DNA of 64,000 bases from Clostridiaceae bacterium AM27-36LB (GCA_003480725.1 QUJQ01000004.1:186001-250000); one strand, 5' to 3'. Shown: positions 52,415 to 61,801, numbered from the stretch's first letter. The notes: a model not told the origin generated them from the sequence alone. Numbers and translations: made by a program.

Positions 52415-53758
52415 TTATTCTTCCGGATCATCAAAGCCTAACAGCATACAGAAAACAAAACCTGCTGCATAGGAAATTGCGATACCGATCAGATATTTTA
52501 TTGGAGCATTGGTGATCAATGCCAGCTGCAGGCCGGATAATTCCGGAATCAATGCTGCCACTTTCATCATAGCAACTGCACTTCCACCAACTGCGCCACC
52601 AAGACATGAGGCAATAAATGGTTTTCCAAGAGGAACTGTAACACCCCACATCAGCGGTTCACCAATTCCAAGCATACCAACCGGCAAACCATTCAGGCAA
52701 ATTCTTTTCAACTTCTTATTCTTTGTTTTCAAGAATACATAAAATGCTGCGCCAACCTGTCCTGCTCCAGCCATACAGGTAACTGGAAGTAAATAGGTAA
52801 CACCATATTCGGCAATCAGTGCCGCATTTACTGCAATCAGACCATGATGCATTCCACTAAGTACTAGTGGAAGATATACAAGAGTTGCCAGTCCTGCCAG
52901 TGCCGGTACATTTTCAATCACATAACTCACACCGCTTCCAATAGTTTCTGAAATAAATCCACCAATTGGCTGGAAAATCAGAAGTCCAGCGAATGACATT
53001 ACAAATATTGTAATAAGTGGAGTCAGGAAGGTATCAAGCATATCTGGTACAAATTTACGAATCCATTTTTCAAAATGTGCTGCCAGAATACTTACGATCA
53101 ATACTGAAAATACACCACCGCGGCCTGCAAGGAATTCAATCCCAAGTAGGTTAACTCCTGTAATGGAAGATGATGTCAATACTGCAGCAAGAATCGCTCC
53201 CAGAATCGCATCTCCACCAAATTCTTTTACTGCATTATAACCTACAATAACCGGCAGAACATTAAATACCGAATATGCAATTGCCGATAAAATGTGACCA
53301 AACGCAGTATCACTGAATCCCGGGCAGAATACACATGCCGCCTCATAGATTGCAACCATCAGACCGCATCCAACAAATGCCGGAATGATTGGAACAAAGA
53401 TATTCGCAATTCGTTTCAGAAGCCTCTTAAATGGTGTATTATTCTTTGCTTTATTGGCTTCTTTCCGCGCCTGCGCATCACTTTCATCTGCATACACTTC
53501 ATTCTTTAAGCCAGTCAAATAAGAAAGCTCTTGCGCAATCTTTACACTCTTACCAGGTCCGACTACAATCTGAATCTGATTTCCTTCTGTTACAACTCCC
53601 AGCGTAGATTCCTGTTTCTTAATTCCTTCCAGATCGACCTTGGAAAGATCTGAAACAGTAACACGTACTCTTGTATAACAGTTGCCATGGGCTCTTATAT
53701 TCTCCTTTCCTCCTAGGAGTTCCAGCATCTTTTTTGCGATTTCTTCATTTTTCATCAT
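52415..53758 (-). CDS. PTS EIIBC, N-acetylmuramic acid type (MurP-like)
   Basis: A 447-residue EIIBC of the glucose superfamily. EIIB (about 1-80) has the phosphocysteine in AHGNCYTRVRVTVSD (Cys about 27). EIIC (about 100-447) has about ten hydrophobic helices with IFVPIIPAFVGCGLMVAIYE and MLGIGEPLMWGVTVPLGKPF. No EIIA domain is fused; a separate EIIA-Glc protein is encoded at 55837. Partner murQ overlaps it by four bases, indicating MurNAc uptake and phosphorylation. Confidence 0.88.
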   Translation of the reverse strand: MMKNEEIAKKMLELLGGKENIRAHGNCYTRVRVTVSDLSKVDLEGIKKQESTLGVVTEGNQIQIVVGPGKSVKIAQELSYLTGLKNEVYADESDAQARKEANKAKNNTPFKRLLKRIANIFVPIIPAFVGCGLMVAIYEAACVFCPGFSDTAFGHILSAIAYSVFNVLPVIVGYNAVKEFGGDAILGAILAAVLTSSSITGVNLLGIEFLAGRGGVFSVLIVSILAAHFEKWIRKFVPDMLDTFLTPLITIFVMSFAGLLIFQPIGGFISETIGSGVSYVIENVPALAGLATLVYLPLVLSGMHHGLIAVNAALIAEYGVTYLLPVTCMAGAGQVGAAFYVFLKTKNKKLKRICLNGLPVGMLGIGEPLMWGVTVPLGKPFIASCLGGAVGGSAVAMMKVAALIPELSGLQLALITNAPIKYLIGIAISYAAGFVFCMLLGFDDPEE

Positions 53759-54675
53759 TTTGTCTCCCTTCTCTCTTTTTCTGCCGCCTTGATAGCCTCA
53801 CGCACATGCCCTTTCGACTGTTCCAGCAGTCTTTTTGCCTCATCCACACTACACTCTGTCAGAATCATGACGACTGCAAATTTTACACTGCCTTCTGCCT
53901 GATCGATTACCGCTCTTGCAGTCTCTCTGTCTACCCCCGTTGCATCCATCACGATATTTTCCGCCCTTGTGCAGAGTTTTTGATTTGACTGAACAACATT
54001 TACCATCAGATTCTGATAAGCTTTTCCTGTCCGTACCATTGCCCCCGTGGATATCATGTTCAGGACCAGCTTCTGCGCTGTTCCAGCCTTTAATCTGGTC
54101 GATCCCGTCAACACTTCCGGTCCCACTTCGATTTCTACCGGAATATCAGATTCCGCTGCAATGCGACTCCCTTTGTTGCATACGACGGATGCTGTTATAC
54201 ATCCCCTTGCTTTTGCAAACTGTAATCCCCCAATTACATAAGGAGTACGCCCGGATGCAGCCAGGCCTACTACCACATCCCTATCTGTAAGATGTATGTT
54301 CTTCAGATCTTCCTGTCCAAGCTCCATACTGTCTTCAGCACCTTCCACAGGACTTCTAAGAGCAACATCTCCACCGGCTATCAATCCAACAACCTGGTCT
54401 TCCGAAATGCCAAACGTCGGTGGACACTCTGATGCATCTAAAACACCAAGCCTTCCGCTTGTACCTGCTCCCATATAGATCAGCCTTCCACCGTTTAGAA
54501 AAGCCTTTTCAACTGCACTTATTATTTTCGCGATCTGCGGCAACTGTGGTGTGATTGCCTCCGGAACTTTTGCATCGTTCTTATTCATCACTTCAGCAAT
54601 TTCCATTGGTGACATCTCATCCAGATTCCATGTCCCGACATTTCTGGTCTCCGTTGTCAGTTCCCTTAGTTCCAT
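53755..54675 (-). CDS. murQ: N-acetylmuramic acid 6-phosphate etherase MurQ
   Basis: A 306-residue etherase with a SIS domain: IYMGAGTSGRLGVLDASECPPTFG, VVGLAASGRTPYVIGGL and ECSVDEAKRLLEQSKGHVREA near the C terminus. It splits lactyl ether from MurNAc-6-P, giving GlcNAc-6-P and lactate, in peptidoglycan recycling. Start at 54675 follows AAGGAGGGGGG; the upstream extension is rejected. Coupled by ATGA overlap to the PTS gene. Confidence 0.95.
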   Translation of the reverse strand: MELRELTTETRNVGTWNLDEMSPMEIAEVMNKNDAKVPEAITPQLPQIAKIISAVEKAFLNGGRLIYMGAGTSGRLGVLDASECPPTFGISEDQVVGLIAGGDVALRSPVEGAEDSMELGQEDLKNIHLTDRDVVVGLAASGRTPYVIGGLQFAKARGCITASVVCNKGSRIAAESDIPVEIEVGPEVLTGSTRLKAGTAQKLVLNMISTGAMVRTGKAYQNLMVNVVQSNQKLCTRAENIVMDATGVDRETARAVIDQAEGSVKFAVVMILTECSVDEAKRLLEQSKGHVREAIKAAEKERRETK

Positions 54676-54705
54676 ATTCCCCCCTCCTTTCTTTTTGTTG
54701 AACTC

Positions 54706-54734
54706 ATCATAAGCATCGCAAAACAATATGTCAA
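54706..54734 (-). promoter_or_regulatory. murQ operon promoter
   Basis: Minus-strand TTGACA (54729-54734), 17 bases, TATGAT (54706-54711), 30 bases before the murQ start. An imperfect dyad GTGAAACAC/CGCAC-rich stretch upstream may bind the MurR-like regulator. Confidence 0.72.
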
Positions 54735-54845
54735 TAAATATCCTTTTTTGTGAAACACTTTTTCGCACCAATGACCTATATTGGTTATTCCGTCTATATT
54801 TTGTTTTATTATTTTTATTTTTCCAGCACTATACACAAATCAAAT

Positions 54846-55685
54846 TCAGGCTTTGTGAATATGAGTTCTGGAAATCTGCTGTATACACTCTTCATAATGG
54901 CGACTGATATAAGATTCATATAAAATATCCAGCACATCCAGCTGTGCAAGTCTTGAAGAAGCCGCACCGCTTCGAAAAACCGGTTCAATCGCTGCAATAT
55001 TCAAAACATAATCAGCCATCTTTTCAGCAGGCGAAGAAGCCAGTCGGGTGACAACCACAACTTTTGTCCCATTATTTTTAAGTTCTTTGATGCATTCGAT
55101 CATCTCAACCGTCTGTCCAGAATAAGAAAATATGATTGCCAGATCATTTTTTCCGGAATTTTTTGCCTGTAATAATTGTGAATGCCAGTCGTCATTACTG
55201 ATACATAATTTATTGACCCGTAAAAATTTCAGGTAAGCGTCTCTTGCCACGCACAAAGAAGCACCTATACCAAACAATAAAATCTTTTCGGATTTTTCTA
55301 TCAAATCTACACATTCAGACAGTGTATTTTCATCCAGAAGATACTGCGTGTTCACAAGGCATTGAATATTTCTCTGTGTTACCCTTCGGATAATATCTCC
55401 CATGGAAGCATTCGCCGGGATAGAAGTATTTTCTGTTGTATCATCATTTTTCAATGTGACAAGTTCAATCATCAGCTGCTGCCGAAATTCCTTATACCCC
55501 TCGAATCCTGCCGCACGACAAAATCGCACAACACTGGACGGAGACGAAAACGTAGCATTTGCCAGCTGTCGTGCCGTCATACGAGAGGCTTCTTCCGGAT
55601 TATCACTGATATACTGTGCAATACACGCGATCGTACTGCTCATGTCATCCTTTAATTCCCTTAACCGAAGCAATATATTTTTCAT
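54846..55685 (-). CDS. MurR/RpiR-family transcriptional regulator
   Basis: A 279-residue RpiR-type regulator. HTH_6 lies in the first 80 residues (ARQLANATFSSPSSVVRFCR) and a SIS sugar-phosphate domain in 110-250 (ILLFGIGASLCVARDAYLKF, LAIIFSYSGQTVEMIECIKE). By position it controls the murQ-PTS operon in response to MurNAc-6-P. Start at 55685 follows GGGAGG. Divergent from the EIIA gene. Confidence 0.9.
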   Translation of the reverse strand: MKNILLRLRELKDDMSSTIACIAQYISDNPEEASRMTARQLANATFSSPSSVVRFCRAAGFEGYKEFRQQLMIELVTLKNDDTTENTSIPANASMGDIIRRVTQRNIQCLVNTQYLLDENTLSECVDLIEKSEKILLFGIGASLCVARDAYLKFLRVNKLCISNDDWHSQLLQAKNSGKNDLAIIFSYSGQTVEMIECIKELKNNGTKVVVVTRLASSPAEKMADYVLNIAAIEPVFRSGAASSRLAQLDVLDILYESYISRHYEECIQQISRTHIHKA

Positions 55686-55760
55686 CCTGTTTCCTCCCTG
55701 TCTAAATCTTTCCATTTTTCGGAATATTACAAAATATTGTACCATATTTTTTCTTAATTA

Positions 55761-55789
55761 TTGCAATTTAGTTTTATTTCTCTTATAGT
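55761..55789 (+). promoter_or_regulatory. Promoter of the EIIA-HAD operon
   Basis: TTGCAA (55761-55766), 17 bases, TATAGT (55784-55789), about 48 bases before the EIIA start. Confidence 0.6.
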
Positions 55790-55836
55790 ATTCTCATATT
55801 TTGGAAGAATTCTATTTTATATAGAAAGGCTGGTAT

Positions 55837-56325
55837 GTGATCATGTTCAAGAAATTTTTTTCAGGCACAAAAAATTCTGTTCCTTCCCTGGCAGTTGCCA
55901 TTGCCGAAGGAAATCTTATTCCTATGCAGCAAATTCCGGATCCGATCTTTGCTCAGGGCATTTTAGGAATTTGTTCCGGCATCAATCCATCAACCGGATT
56001 CATCTACTCACCAGCTGACGGCATTATTTCAGATGTGGCAGATTCTCTTCATGCCATCGGGATCACCTGCGATAACGGCCTGGAACTTCTCATTCATCTT
56101 GGAATTGACACGGTTAAATTAAAAGGCTCTGGATTTTCCTGTTTTATAAAAAATGGACAACGTGTAAAACAGGGACAAAGACTTATGAAAATGGATCTGC
56201 AGCTTATAAAAGAGGCGGGATATTCTCCTATGGCAATTACCTGTATTTTAAATGCAGATCAATTCCCAGGTACTCATTTTTCAGAAAAAGATTATGTAAA
56301 AGTCGGCGATCCATTATTTCTCTAA
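55837..56325 (+). CDS. PTS EIIA-Glc domain protein (stand-alone)
   Basis: A 162-residue IIA-Glc/Crr-type protein. It has the domain start SPADGIISDVADSLHAIGI and phosphohistidine in LELLIHLGIDTVKLKG (about 91), ending VKVGDPLFL. It probably phosphorylates the EIIB of the divergent MurP-like protein, which lacks its own EIIA. The GTG at 55837 has AAAGG seven bases upstream; the ATG six bases later is an alternative. Confidence 0.88.
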   Translation: MIMFKKFFSGTKNSVPSLAVAIAEGNLIPMQQIPDPIFAQGILGICSGINPSTGFIYSPADGIISDVADSLHAIGITCDNGLELLIHLGIDTVKLKGSGFSCFIKNGQRVKQGQRLMKMDLQLIKEAGYSPMAITCILNADQFPGTHFSEKDYVKVGDPLFL

Positions 56326-56356
56326 TATCCAAAACATTATGTTGGAAGGACTTTTT

Positions 56357-57235
56357 ATGAATATTTCATCAGTAAAAGCGATTGTATGTGATATGGACGG
56401 CACTCTTTTGACAGCCAGAGGGACCATTCATCCATTGGATATTCAATCTATTCACACGCTTCACGAAAGAGGAATTCATTTTTTTATTGCAACAGGAAGA
56501 CATCTTAATTTCGTACTCCCCTATATCAAACTGATCGGTTCCCAGTACATTGACGCTGTCATTACCCTAAGTGGGGCTGCCATTTATGCGGGATCGGATC
56601 TTACTCTGCTACACAAAACCCCTATGTTTCCAGCTCTTTCTTCTGATTTTATTTCATATCTAAATGAAACCGGCAGCAACGGATGTATTTACTCAGAATT
56701 TATTCCGTTTTTTAAACGAGCCCCTAAAAAAGGAGACGCTCTCCCTTCCGAGTTTTTTGCAGATCAGACGCTTTTATATACCTATCAGAAAGATTACTTA
56801 CATCTGGAAGATTATTCTCCTTTCATCGGTGGAGATATCTTAAAATGTACGATCACCCGACAGCCTGAATCATTTTTTAATCGGTTCCGGACTCGTTTTT
56901 CCACGCTTTCAAAGTGTATCTATCACAACTCAGACCAGACTTTTTCCTGCGAGGCCATGGATTCCAGTGTAACCAAAACAAGCGGAATCGCAATTGCTGC
57001 AACTTATTTTCAGTTAGATCTTTCTGATCTGCTTGTGATCGGAGACAGCAACAACGACCTGGATATGCTGGAATCCGCAAAATATGCCGCTACACCGCGA
57101 GACTCTAAAATTCTTGCTGATGGCACATTAACTTTGGTTGACCATTCTTTTGCCATGTATCATTCTCATCCAGTACTTATTACCAATGATCATAATTCCG
57201 GCATCCTGCAAAATATTTTAAGTCAAATAGTCTAA
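56357..57235 (+). CDS. Cof-type HAD phosphatase
   Basis: A 292-residue HAD IIB hydrolase. Motif I VCDMDGTLLTARG, motif II FFIATGRHLNF, motif III Lys in VTKTSG, motif IV GDSNNDLDMLESA. It follows the EIIA gene by 31 bases and may dephosphorylate a sugar phosphate from the same pathway. GGAAGGA lies seven bases before ATG at 56357, preferred to the ATG at 56339. Confidence 0.9.
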   Translation: MNISSVKAIVCDMDGTLLTARGTIHPLDIQSIHTLHERGIHFFIATGRHLNFVLPYIKLIGSQYIDAVITLSGAAIYAGSDLTLLHKTPMFPALSSDFISYLNETGSNGCIYSEFIPFFKRAPKKGDALPSEFFADQTLLYTYQKDYLHLEDYSPFIGGDILKCTITRQPESFFNRFRTRFSTLSKCIYHNSDQTFSCEAMDSSVTKTSGIAIAATYFQLDLSDLLVIGDSNNDLDMLESAKYAATPRDSKILADGTLTLVDHSFAMYHSHPVLITNDHNSGILQNILSQIV

Positions 57236-57285
57236 TTCATGGTACAATGAACGCAAATAGTGAAATAATTTAAGGAGTGATTCAC

Positions 57286-57783
57286 ATGAATCGTGAAGTA
57301 GAAATCAGAAAATACGAACCGACAGACATTCCTTCCATGGTTCAAATCTGGAATGAAGTAGTTGAAGAAGGTGTTGCTTTTCCCCAGGAAGACGGTCTGA
57401 CAGAGGAAAGTGGTACTTCTTTCTTTGTTGCGCAGACGTACTGCGGTGTTGCTGAAGACCGTTCCACAAAAGAGGTGCTGGGACTTTATATTCTGCATCC
57501 CAATAATATCGGCAGATGCGGGCACCTTTCCAATGCAAGCTATGCAGTTGCATCCTCTGCCCGCGGACTGCACATTGGCGAAAAACTGGTAAAAGACTGT
57601 ATTGCACAGGCTCATATTGCCGGTTACAAGATTCTCCAGTTTAACGCCGTCGTCAGATCCAATATTCATGCCAGACATCTGTACGAGCGCATCGGCTTCC
57701 ACCTGCTCGGAACTGTACCGGGTGGTTTCCGCCTGAAAAATGGTCAGTACGAAGATATCTGCCTCTATTATATAGAAGTATAA
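57286..57783 (+). CDS. GNAT N-acetyltransferase
   Basis: A 165-residue GNAT protein. Acetyl-CoA loop SASYAVASSARGLHIGEKLVKDC (about 87-110) and the terminal RHLYERIGFHLLGTVPGGFR. AAGGAG lies nine bases before ATG at 57286; the GTG nine bases earlier is rejected. Its 3' end overlaps the convergent ABC gene by 16 bases. Substrate unknown. Confidence 0.88.
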   Translation: MNREVEIRKYEPTDIPSMVQIWNEVVEEGVAFPQEDGLTEESGTSFFVAQTYCGVAEDRSTKEVLGLYILHPNNIGRCGHLSNASYAVASSARGLHIGEKLVKDCIAQAHIAGYKILQFNAVVRSNIHARHLYERIGFHLLGTVPGGFRLKNGQYEDICLYYIEV

Positions 57784-58532
57784 GCGGATGCTCCGCAAGA
57801 TCCTGCCAGCTGTTTTACAAATTCAGTGGCAGGATTTTTTATGATTTCTTCTGGTGCCGCATATTGCTGGATCACTCCATGATCCAGAACAAGCACACGA
57901 CTTCCAAGCTTCAATGCCTCTTCTATATCATGGGTCACAAAGAGGATCGTGATTCCACGGTCTTCATGAATCCGACGGATCTCCTGCTGAAGCTGTCCGC
58001 GGGTGATCTCATCCACAGCGCCAAAGGGTTCATCCATCAGAAGGATCTCCGGTCTCGCTGCCAGTGCTCTGGCAATGCCGACGCGCTGACGCTGTCCACC
58101 GGACAACGCTCTTGGATAACGGTCTGCAAGTATTGGATCCAATCCCACCTGCGCCAACAGTTCTTCCGCCAGCTTCCGGCGATTCTTCCCCTTCCATTGG
58201 TCCATACCGGAAATAGACGGCACATAGGCAATATTTTTCTCTACGGTCATATGCGGAAACAATCCCACACTTTGAATAGCATAGCCAATCCGACGCCGCA
58301 GGGCAATGGGATCTGTCTGCGCCACGTCCTGTCCTCGAACCATCACACTCCCCTGATCCGGCGTGATCAGACGATTGATCAAACGGAGAAGTGTAGTTTT
58401 TCCACAGCCAGAACGACCAATGACGGTCACAAACTCTCCCGCCTCAATATTCAGCGAAAGATCCCGAAGAACCAGCTGACCGTCAAATGCTTTTAAAATA
58501 TGCTTAAACTGAATGATCGGCTGTCCCATCAC
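57768..58532 (-). CDS. OpuC-type ABC transporter ATP-binding protein
   Basis: A 254-residue ATPase. Walker A IGRSGCGKTTLLRLIN, signature LSGGQRQRVGIARA, Walker B LLMDEPFGAVD, switch HDIEEA. Sequence is closest to glycine betaine/carnitine/choline importers (OpuCA/ProV), but the CBS pair at the C terminus of OpuCA is missing. Last gene of an Rrf2-led operon, overlapping the binding-protein gene by four bases. Confidence 0.9.
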   Translation of the reverse strand: MMGQPIIQFKHILKAFDGQLVLRDLSLNIEAGEFVTVIGRSGCGKTTLLRLINRLITPDQGSVMVRGQDVAQTDPIALRRRIGYAIQSVGLFPHMTVEKNIAYVPSISGMDQWKGKNRRKLAEELLAQVGLDPILADRYPRALSGGQRQRVGIARALAARPEILLMDEPFGAVDEITRGQLQQEIRRIHEDRGITILFVTHDIEEALKLGSRVLVLDHGVIQQYAAPEEIIKNPATEFVKQLAGSCGASAYTSI

Positions 58533-59518
58533 TCTGCCTCCAGCAATCCTTTCTCTGTCAGGTATGCACGAGCTACATCCTGCTCGTCTTTTCCTTCTAC
58601 TTCCACCTGATAGTTAAGCTGTGCCATCTCAGTATCACTCAAGATGCCATCCATCTGCATGAGTACCTCTTCCAATCCCGGAAAACGCTCCAGCGCATCA
58701 TTTCTTACAACAGTAGAGCAAAAATAGTTTACCTGAAGATGCTTATCATCCTCCAGTGTCACTACGTTGTTGCCCGGATTAGCAAGCTGTGCATCTGTAG
58801 TAAATGCATTGGTCACATCGATATCTCCGCTGGCAAGCGCCTGATATTTCAGTCCGATATCAATGTCCATAACCTTCTTGAAGTTCAGTCCATAAGTCTC
58901 GCAAAGAATCGGGAATCCATCCTGTCTCTCGATATAATCCGGGTTTCCGCCAAAGGTCAGATCCTCTGCCACTGCTGCCAGATCGCTGGTAGTCTTCAAA
59001 TTGTATTTGTCAGCCACATCACCGCGGACAGCCACGGTAAAGGTATTGTTAAATCCATATTTTCCGATCCAGGTCATATCGAAGTTCTCTTCGTATTCTT
59101 TCTTAAGATCTTCAAACATTGCATCATCATCCACACCTTCTGCCTCGTGATTCAGCACCAGCACCCATCCGCTGGAGGTGTACTCCGAATAAAGATCAAA
59201 CTCACCGTTCTCTATGGCAGGCTGAATGTTATTGGTTCCACCACCCACGCCTTTTGTAATCTCAGTCTTGTATCCTGCCTGCTCGATAAGCATGGAAAGC
59301 ATCTCTCCTAAGATAAACTGTTCAGTCATGGGCTTAGTCGCAATATGAACGACTCCTGTATCCGCAGTTGTGGCTGTAGCTGCATCTGAAGTCTCAGTTG
59401 CGGACTCTATATTCTCGGCTACCGTCTTATCGGTTTTATTGTTGGTTGCACAGCCAGTCAGGGAACCAATCATAACCACCATCAGTCCTGCTGCAAGTAA
59501 ACGTTTATACTGTTTCAT
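58529..59518 (-). CDS. OpuC/OsmF-type substrate-binding lipoprotein
   Basis: A 329-residue lipoprotein with lipobox LTGC (about residue 23). The mature part starts after a Thr/Ala-rich linker with VVHIATKPMTEQFILGEMLSMLIEQAGYK and contains GTNNIQPAIENGEFDLYSEYTSSGW, the OpuAC-family pattern for quaternary amines. It delivers the ligand to the adjacent permease; ligand could be choline, betaine, carnitine or another compound. Confidence 0.9.
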   Translation of the reverse strand: MKQYKRLLAAGLMVVMIGSLTGCATNNKTDKTVAENIESATETSDAATATTADTGVVHIATKPMTEQFILGEMLSMLIEQAGYKTEITKGVGGGTNNIQPAIENGEFDLYSEYTSSGWVLVLNHEAEGVDDDAMFEDLKKEYEENFDMTWIGKYGFNNTFTVAVRGDVADKYNLKTTSDLAAVAEDLTFGGNPDYIERQDGFPILCETYGLNFKKVMDIDIGLKYQALASGDIDVTNAFTTDAQLANPGNNVVTLEDDKHLQVNYFCSTVVRNDALERFPGLEEVLMQMDGILSDTEMAQLNYQVEVEGKDEQDVARAYLTEKGLLEAE

Positions 59519-59521
59519 TTT

Positions 59522-60163
59522 TCAGCTTCCTTTCTTCTTTTCATATTGTTCCAATGCCCCAAGGGCAAGATCACAGATGATCGCCAGCAATGCGATCAGA
59601 ATACTTCCTGCTGCTGTCATAGCCGGATTATAGATCGTGATTCCGCGGTAGATCGCCACACCAAGGCCTCCCGCTCCCACAAAAGAGGCAATTCCGGCCA
59701 CAGAGATGGTCATGACTACCATATTTCTCACACCTGCCACAATCACGCCTGCCGCCATAGGCAATTTCACTCGCAGAAGCGTCTGTAATTTTGTGCTTCC
59801 CATTCCCATCGCCGCCTCAATGATATCAGGATCCAACGAGGTTAATCCGGCATAGGTATTTCGCACCATCGGCATGATGCCGTAAAGTACCAGCGCAATG
59901 ACTGCAGTTCGGTTTCCGATTCCTGTAAATGGAATCAGGATTCCCAGCAGGGAAATGGACGGGATCGTGTAGAGCACATTACAGATTCCCATGATCGGCG
60001 ATGCGATCCGCTGATGTTCCGAGATTAGAACACCGATCAGAAGTCCAATGGTCCCGGACAACGCAATAGCCGTCAGTGCCAGCGCAATATGTCCCAGCAG
60101 AAGCTCCGCGAACCAGTCTGCCCGCTCCACATATAAAGTTATGATTTCTTTAATCACTCTCAT
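59522..60163 (-). CDS. OpuC-type ABC transporter permease
   Basis: A 213-residue permease with five or six hydrophobic helices and the EAA loop IIEAAMGMGSTKLQTLLRVKLPMAAGVI (about 125-150). Only one permease gene is present, so the channel is presumably a homodimer, whereas OpuC systems often have two. It lies three bases from the binding-protein gene and four from the flavin/Fe-S gene. Confidence 0.9.
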   Translation of the reverse strand: MRVIKEIITLYVERADWFAELLLGHIALALTAIALSGTIGLLIGVLISEHQRIASPIMGICNVLYTIPSISLLGILIPFTGIGNRTAVIALVLYGIMPMVRNTYAGLTSLDPDIIEAAMGMGSTKLQTLLRVKLPMAAGVIVAGVRNMVVMTISVAGIASFVGAGGLGVAIYRGITIYNPAMTAAGSILIALLAIICDLALGALEQYEKKKGS

Positions 60164-60167
60164 GGCA

Positions 60168-60779
60168 TCACTTATGCAGGCGTTTTACCGCATCTGCCGG
60201 GCAAACCTTTGCGCACAAACCACATTGCAGGCAATGATTCCATGCGATCATATATGGCTGACCTTCTGTAATGCACTTCTGCGGACAGGCTGCTGCACAA
60301 TTTCCACATCCGATACAATTTTCAGTGATCTCAAAGCCATTATGTTCCTCTTCATCTCCACCATAGGAAAATGTCTCCCGGCTGATTGGATAATTCAGCA
60401 GATCAAACCATTCGCCATGGCCTTCATAAATGTGAAATGCATCCAGAATATAGCGACTCTCGCCCGGATATACCTCATTCATGCCTGGGTTCTGTTCAAA
60501 TACTTTATCTACCCATTTTTTATCTACAATCTTCAGCTTACCGTTAAATTTCAAGGACTGGCAATCCGGACACATGGCTGCCAGTGCAATCTCTCCGGTC
60601 TCCACCAGCTGTTTATAAAATGGCTTACCTTTAGATGTCACAATGTACATGCCATCATCTTCTGCCAGCATCACATTGATGATACGAGCCTGCGGGTGTC
60701 CCTCTTCATCTACTGTCGCTGCAGTCGCAATCTTTACTTTCCGGAATAAATCAATATATTTACGTGCTTTCTCATTCAT
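60168..60779 (-). CDS. PNPOx-like flavin domain fused to a 2[4Fe-4S] ferredoxin
   Basis: A 203-residue fusion. Residues 1-130 form a pyridoxamine-oxidase-like split barrel (VKIATAATVDEEGHPQARIINVML, MYIVTSKGKPFYKQL). Residues about 153-200 carry two complete CxxCxxCxxxCP motifs (CIGCGNCAAACP and CLQCGLCAKVCP). It may shuttle electrons via FMN; the substrate is unknown. It overlaps the Rrf2 gene by eight bases and leads into the ABC transporter genes, an unusual partnership. Confidence 0.85.
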   Translation of the reverse strand: MNEKARKYIDLFRKVKIATAATVDEEGHPQARIINVMLAEDDGMYIVTSKGKPFYKQLVETGEIALAAMCPDCQSLKFNGKLKIVDKKWVDKVFEQNPGMNEVYPGESRYILDAFHIYEGHGEWFDLLNYPISRETFSYGGDEEEHNGFEITENCIGCGNCAAACPQKCITEGQPYMIAWNHCLQCGLCAKVCPADAVKRLHK

Positions 60780-61221
60780 TTTGCTTTTCCTTTCTCAGCT
60801 CTTCCAGGCTGTTTTCATAGACATCTGCCAGTGTCCATTTACTAAGTTCTACTTCAAAGTTCTTCTGAATCTCTTCCAGTGCCCCATCAAGGCTCTTGTG
60901 AATCGTTCTGCCGATCGGACAGAGCGGATTGGGATTCTCATGGAAACGGAACAGCACTTCCTCGCTGTTGGTCTCCACTGCTTTATAAATATCCAGAAAC
61001 GAAATATCTGTGAGCTTTTTCTCCAACGTGACACCGCCTGGTCCACGCTTAATATCAATCAACCCCGCTTCCTTTAACTGTCCCATAATATTACGGATGA
61101 TCACCGGATTGCTTCCGATGCTTCCAGCAAGGAAATCACTGGTCACCTTCTGGCTCTCTGAAAAATACGCCACTGCAGTCAGCAGATGAACGGCAATGGT
61201 AAATTTTGTTGAAATCTGCAC
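60772..61221 (-). CDS. Rrf2-family transcriptional regulator
   Basis: A 149-residue Rrf2 protein. It begins MQISTKFTIAVHLLTAVAYF and has HTH GSNPVIIRNIMGQLKEAGLI with wing KRGPGGVTL. Only one cysteine (NPLCPIGR) remains of the usual three, so an Fe-S cluster as in IscR/NsrR is unlikely. GTG start with AAGGAGG. First gene of the operon, with a palindrome in its own promoter, so it is probably self-regulated. Confidence 0.9.
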   Translation of the reverse strand: MQISTKFTIAVHLLTAVAYFSESQKVTSDFLAGSIGSNPVIIRNIMGQLKEAGLIDIKRGPGGVTLEKKLTDISFLDIYKAVETNSEEVLFRFHENPNPLCPIGRTIHKSLDGALEEIQKNFEVELSKWTLADVYENSLEELRKEKQNE

Positions 61222-61291
61222 AAAAACCTCCTTCTTATTGCTCCGGGCTTATGCCCTCACACTATATGAATGCATTCTTGTTCTCTTCGTG

Positions 61292-61325
61292 TTGTAATAT
61301 AATACATTACAATTATAGTTGTCAA
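61292..61325 (-). promoter_or_regulatory. Rrf2 operon promoter with palindromic operator
   Basis: Minus-strand TTGACA (61320-61325), 17 bases, TTATAT (61297-61302). TTGTAAT (61292-61298), ATAATAC, ATTACAA (61306-61312) is a perfect 7-7-7 palindrome over the -10 box and spacer. Confidence 0.75.
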
Positions 61326-61362
61326 TAGTTTCGTTACAACAAATGCAAAAGACAGAATTCCA

Positions 61363-61518
61363 GTGAGTATTTCAGATTTGCTGAGTGTGCTGAGTTTTGA
61401 TTTGGCTTGCTCCAGTGCCGGATACGCATCTGGTAAAGATAAAATTGCACCATCCACGAAAATGAACTGGGCTGGTGCAATAAGATTTCTTAGATATGTG
61501 GTTCTGGGAATGCTATAA
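61363..61518 (+). pseudogene. Diverged copy of the small membrane peptide at 61802
   Basis: A GTG-initiated 51-codon frame begins VSISDLLSVLSFDLACSSAG and YASGKDK, clearly a duplicate of MSIADLLSVLSFGLACFSIG at 61802. After the Lys-Asp tail the frame reads on for 25 residues where the other copy stops. No ribosome site precedes it. A terminator with ACCCATAAGG (61582-61591) and CCTTATGGGT (61619-61628) follows. Treated as a decayed module. Confidence 0.6.
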
Positions 61519-61648
61519 CATCATTTGGCGTGCAATCAAGAAAGAAGTCGATACTGGAAAATATTTTTCTTTTTCATGGTTACCCATAAGGGACTATAAT
61601 CTATGATTGGAATTACCACCTTATGGGTTCATTTTTTAACAGTAATAG

Positions 61649-61677
61649 TTGATGTAAAACAAACATTTTGTTATAAT
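61649..61677 (+). promoter_or_regulatory. Promoter of the small-peptide RNA, module 1
   Basis: TTGATG (61649-61654), 17 bases, TATAAT (61672-61677). The transcript would start near 61684 and contain a 118-nt structured leader before the peptide. Confidence 0.75.
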
Positions 61678-61801
61678 ACACACATGGGTGCTACCAGAAA
61701 CGGTAGGCGGTTTGCCCCTCGCTTCAGAGGGCATTGTGACCCTCTGAGTATACATACAACCTTATTTATGTTAAGGATCAAGTACAAAGGAGGGGATGCC
61801 A

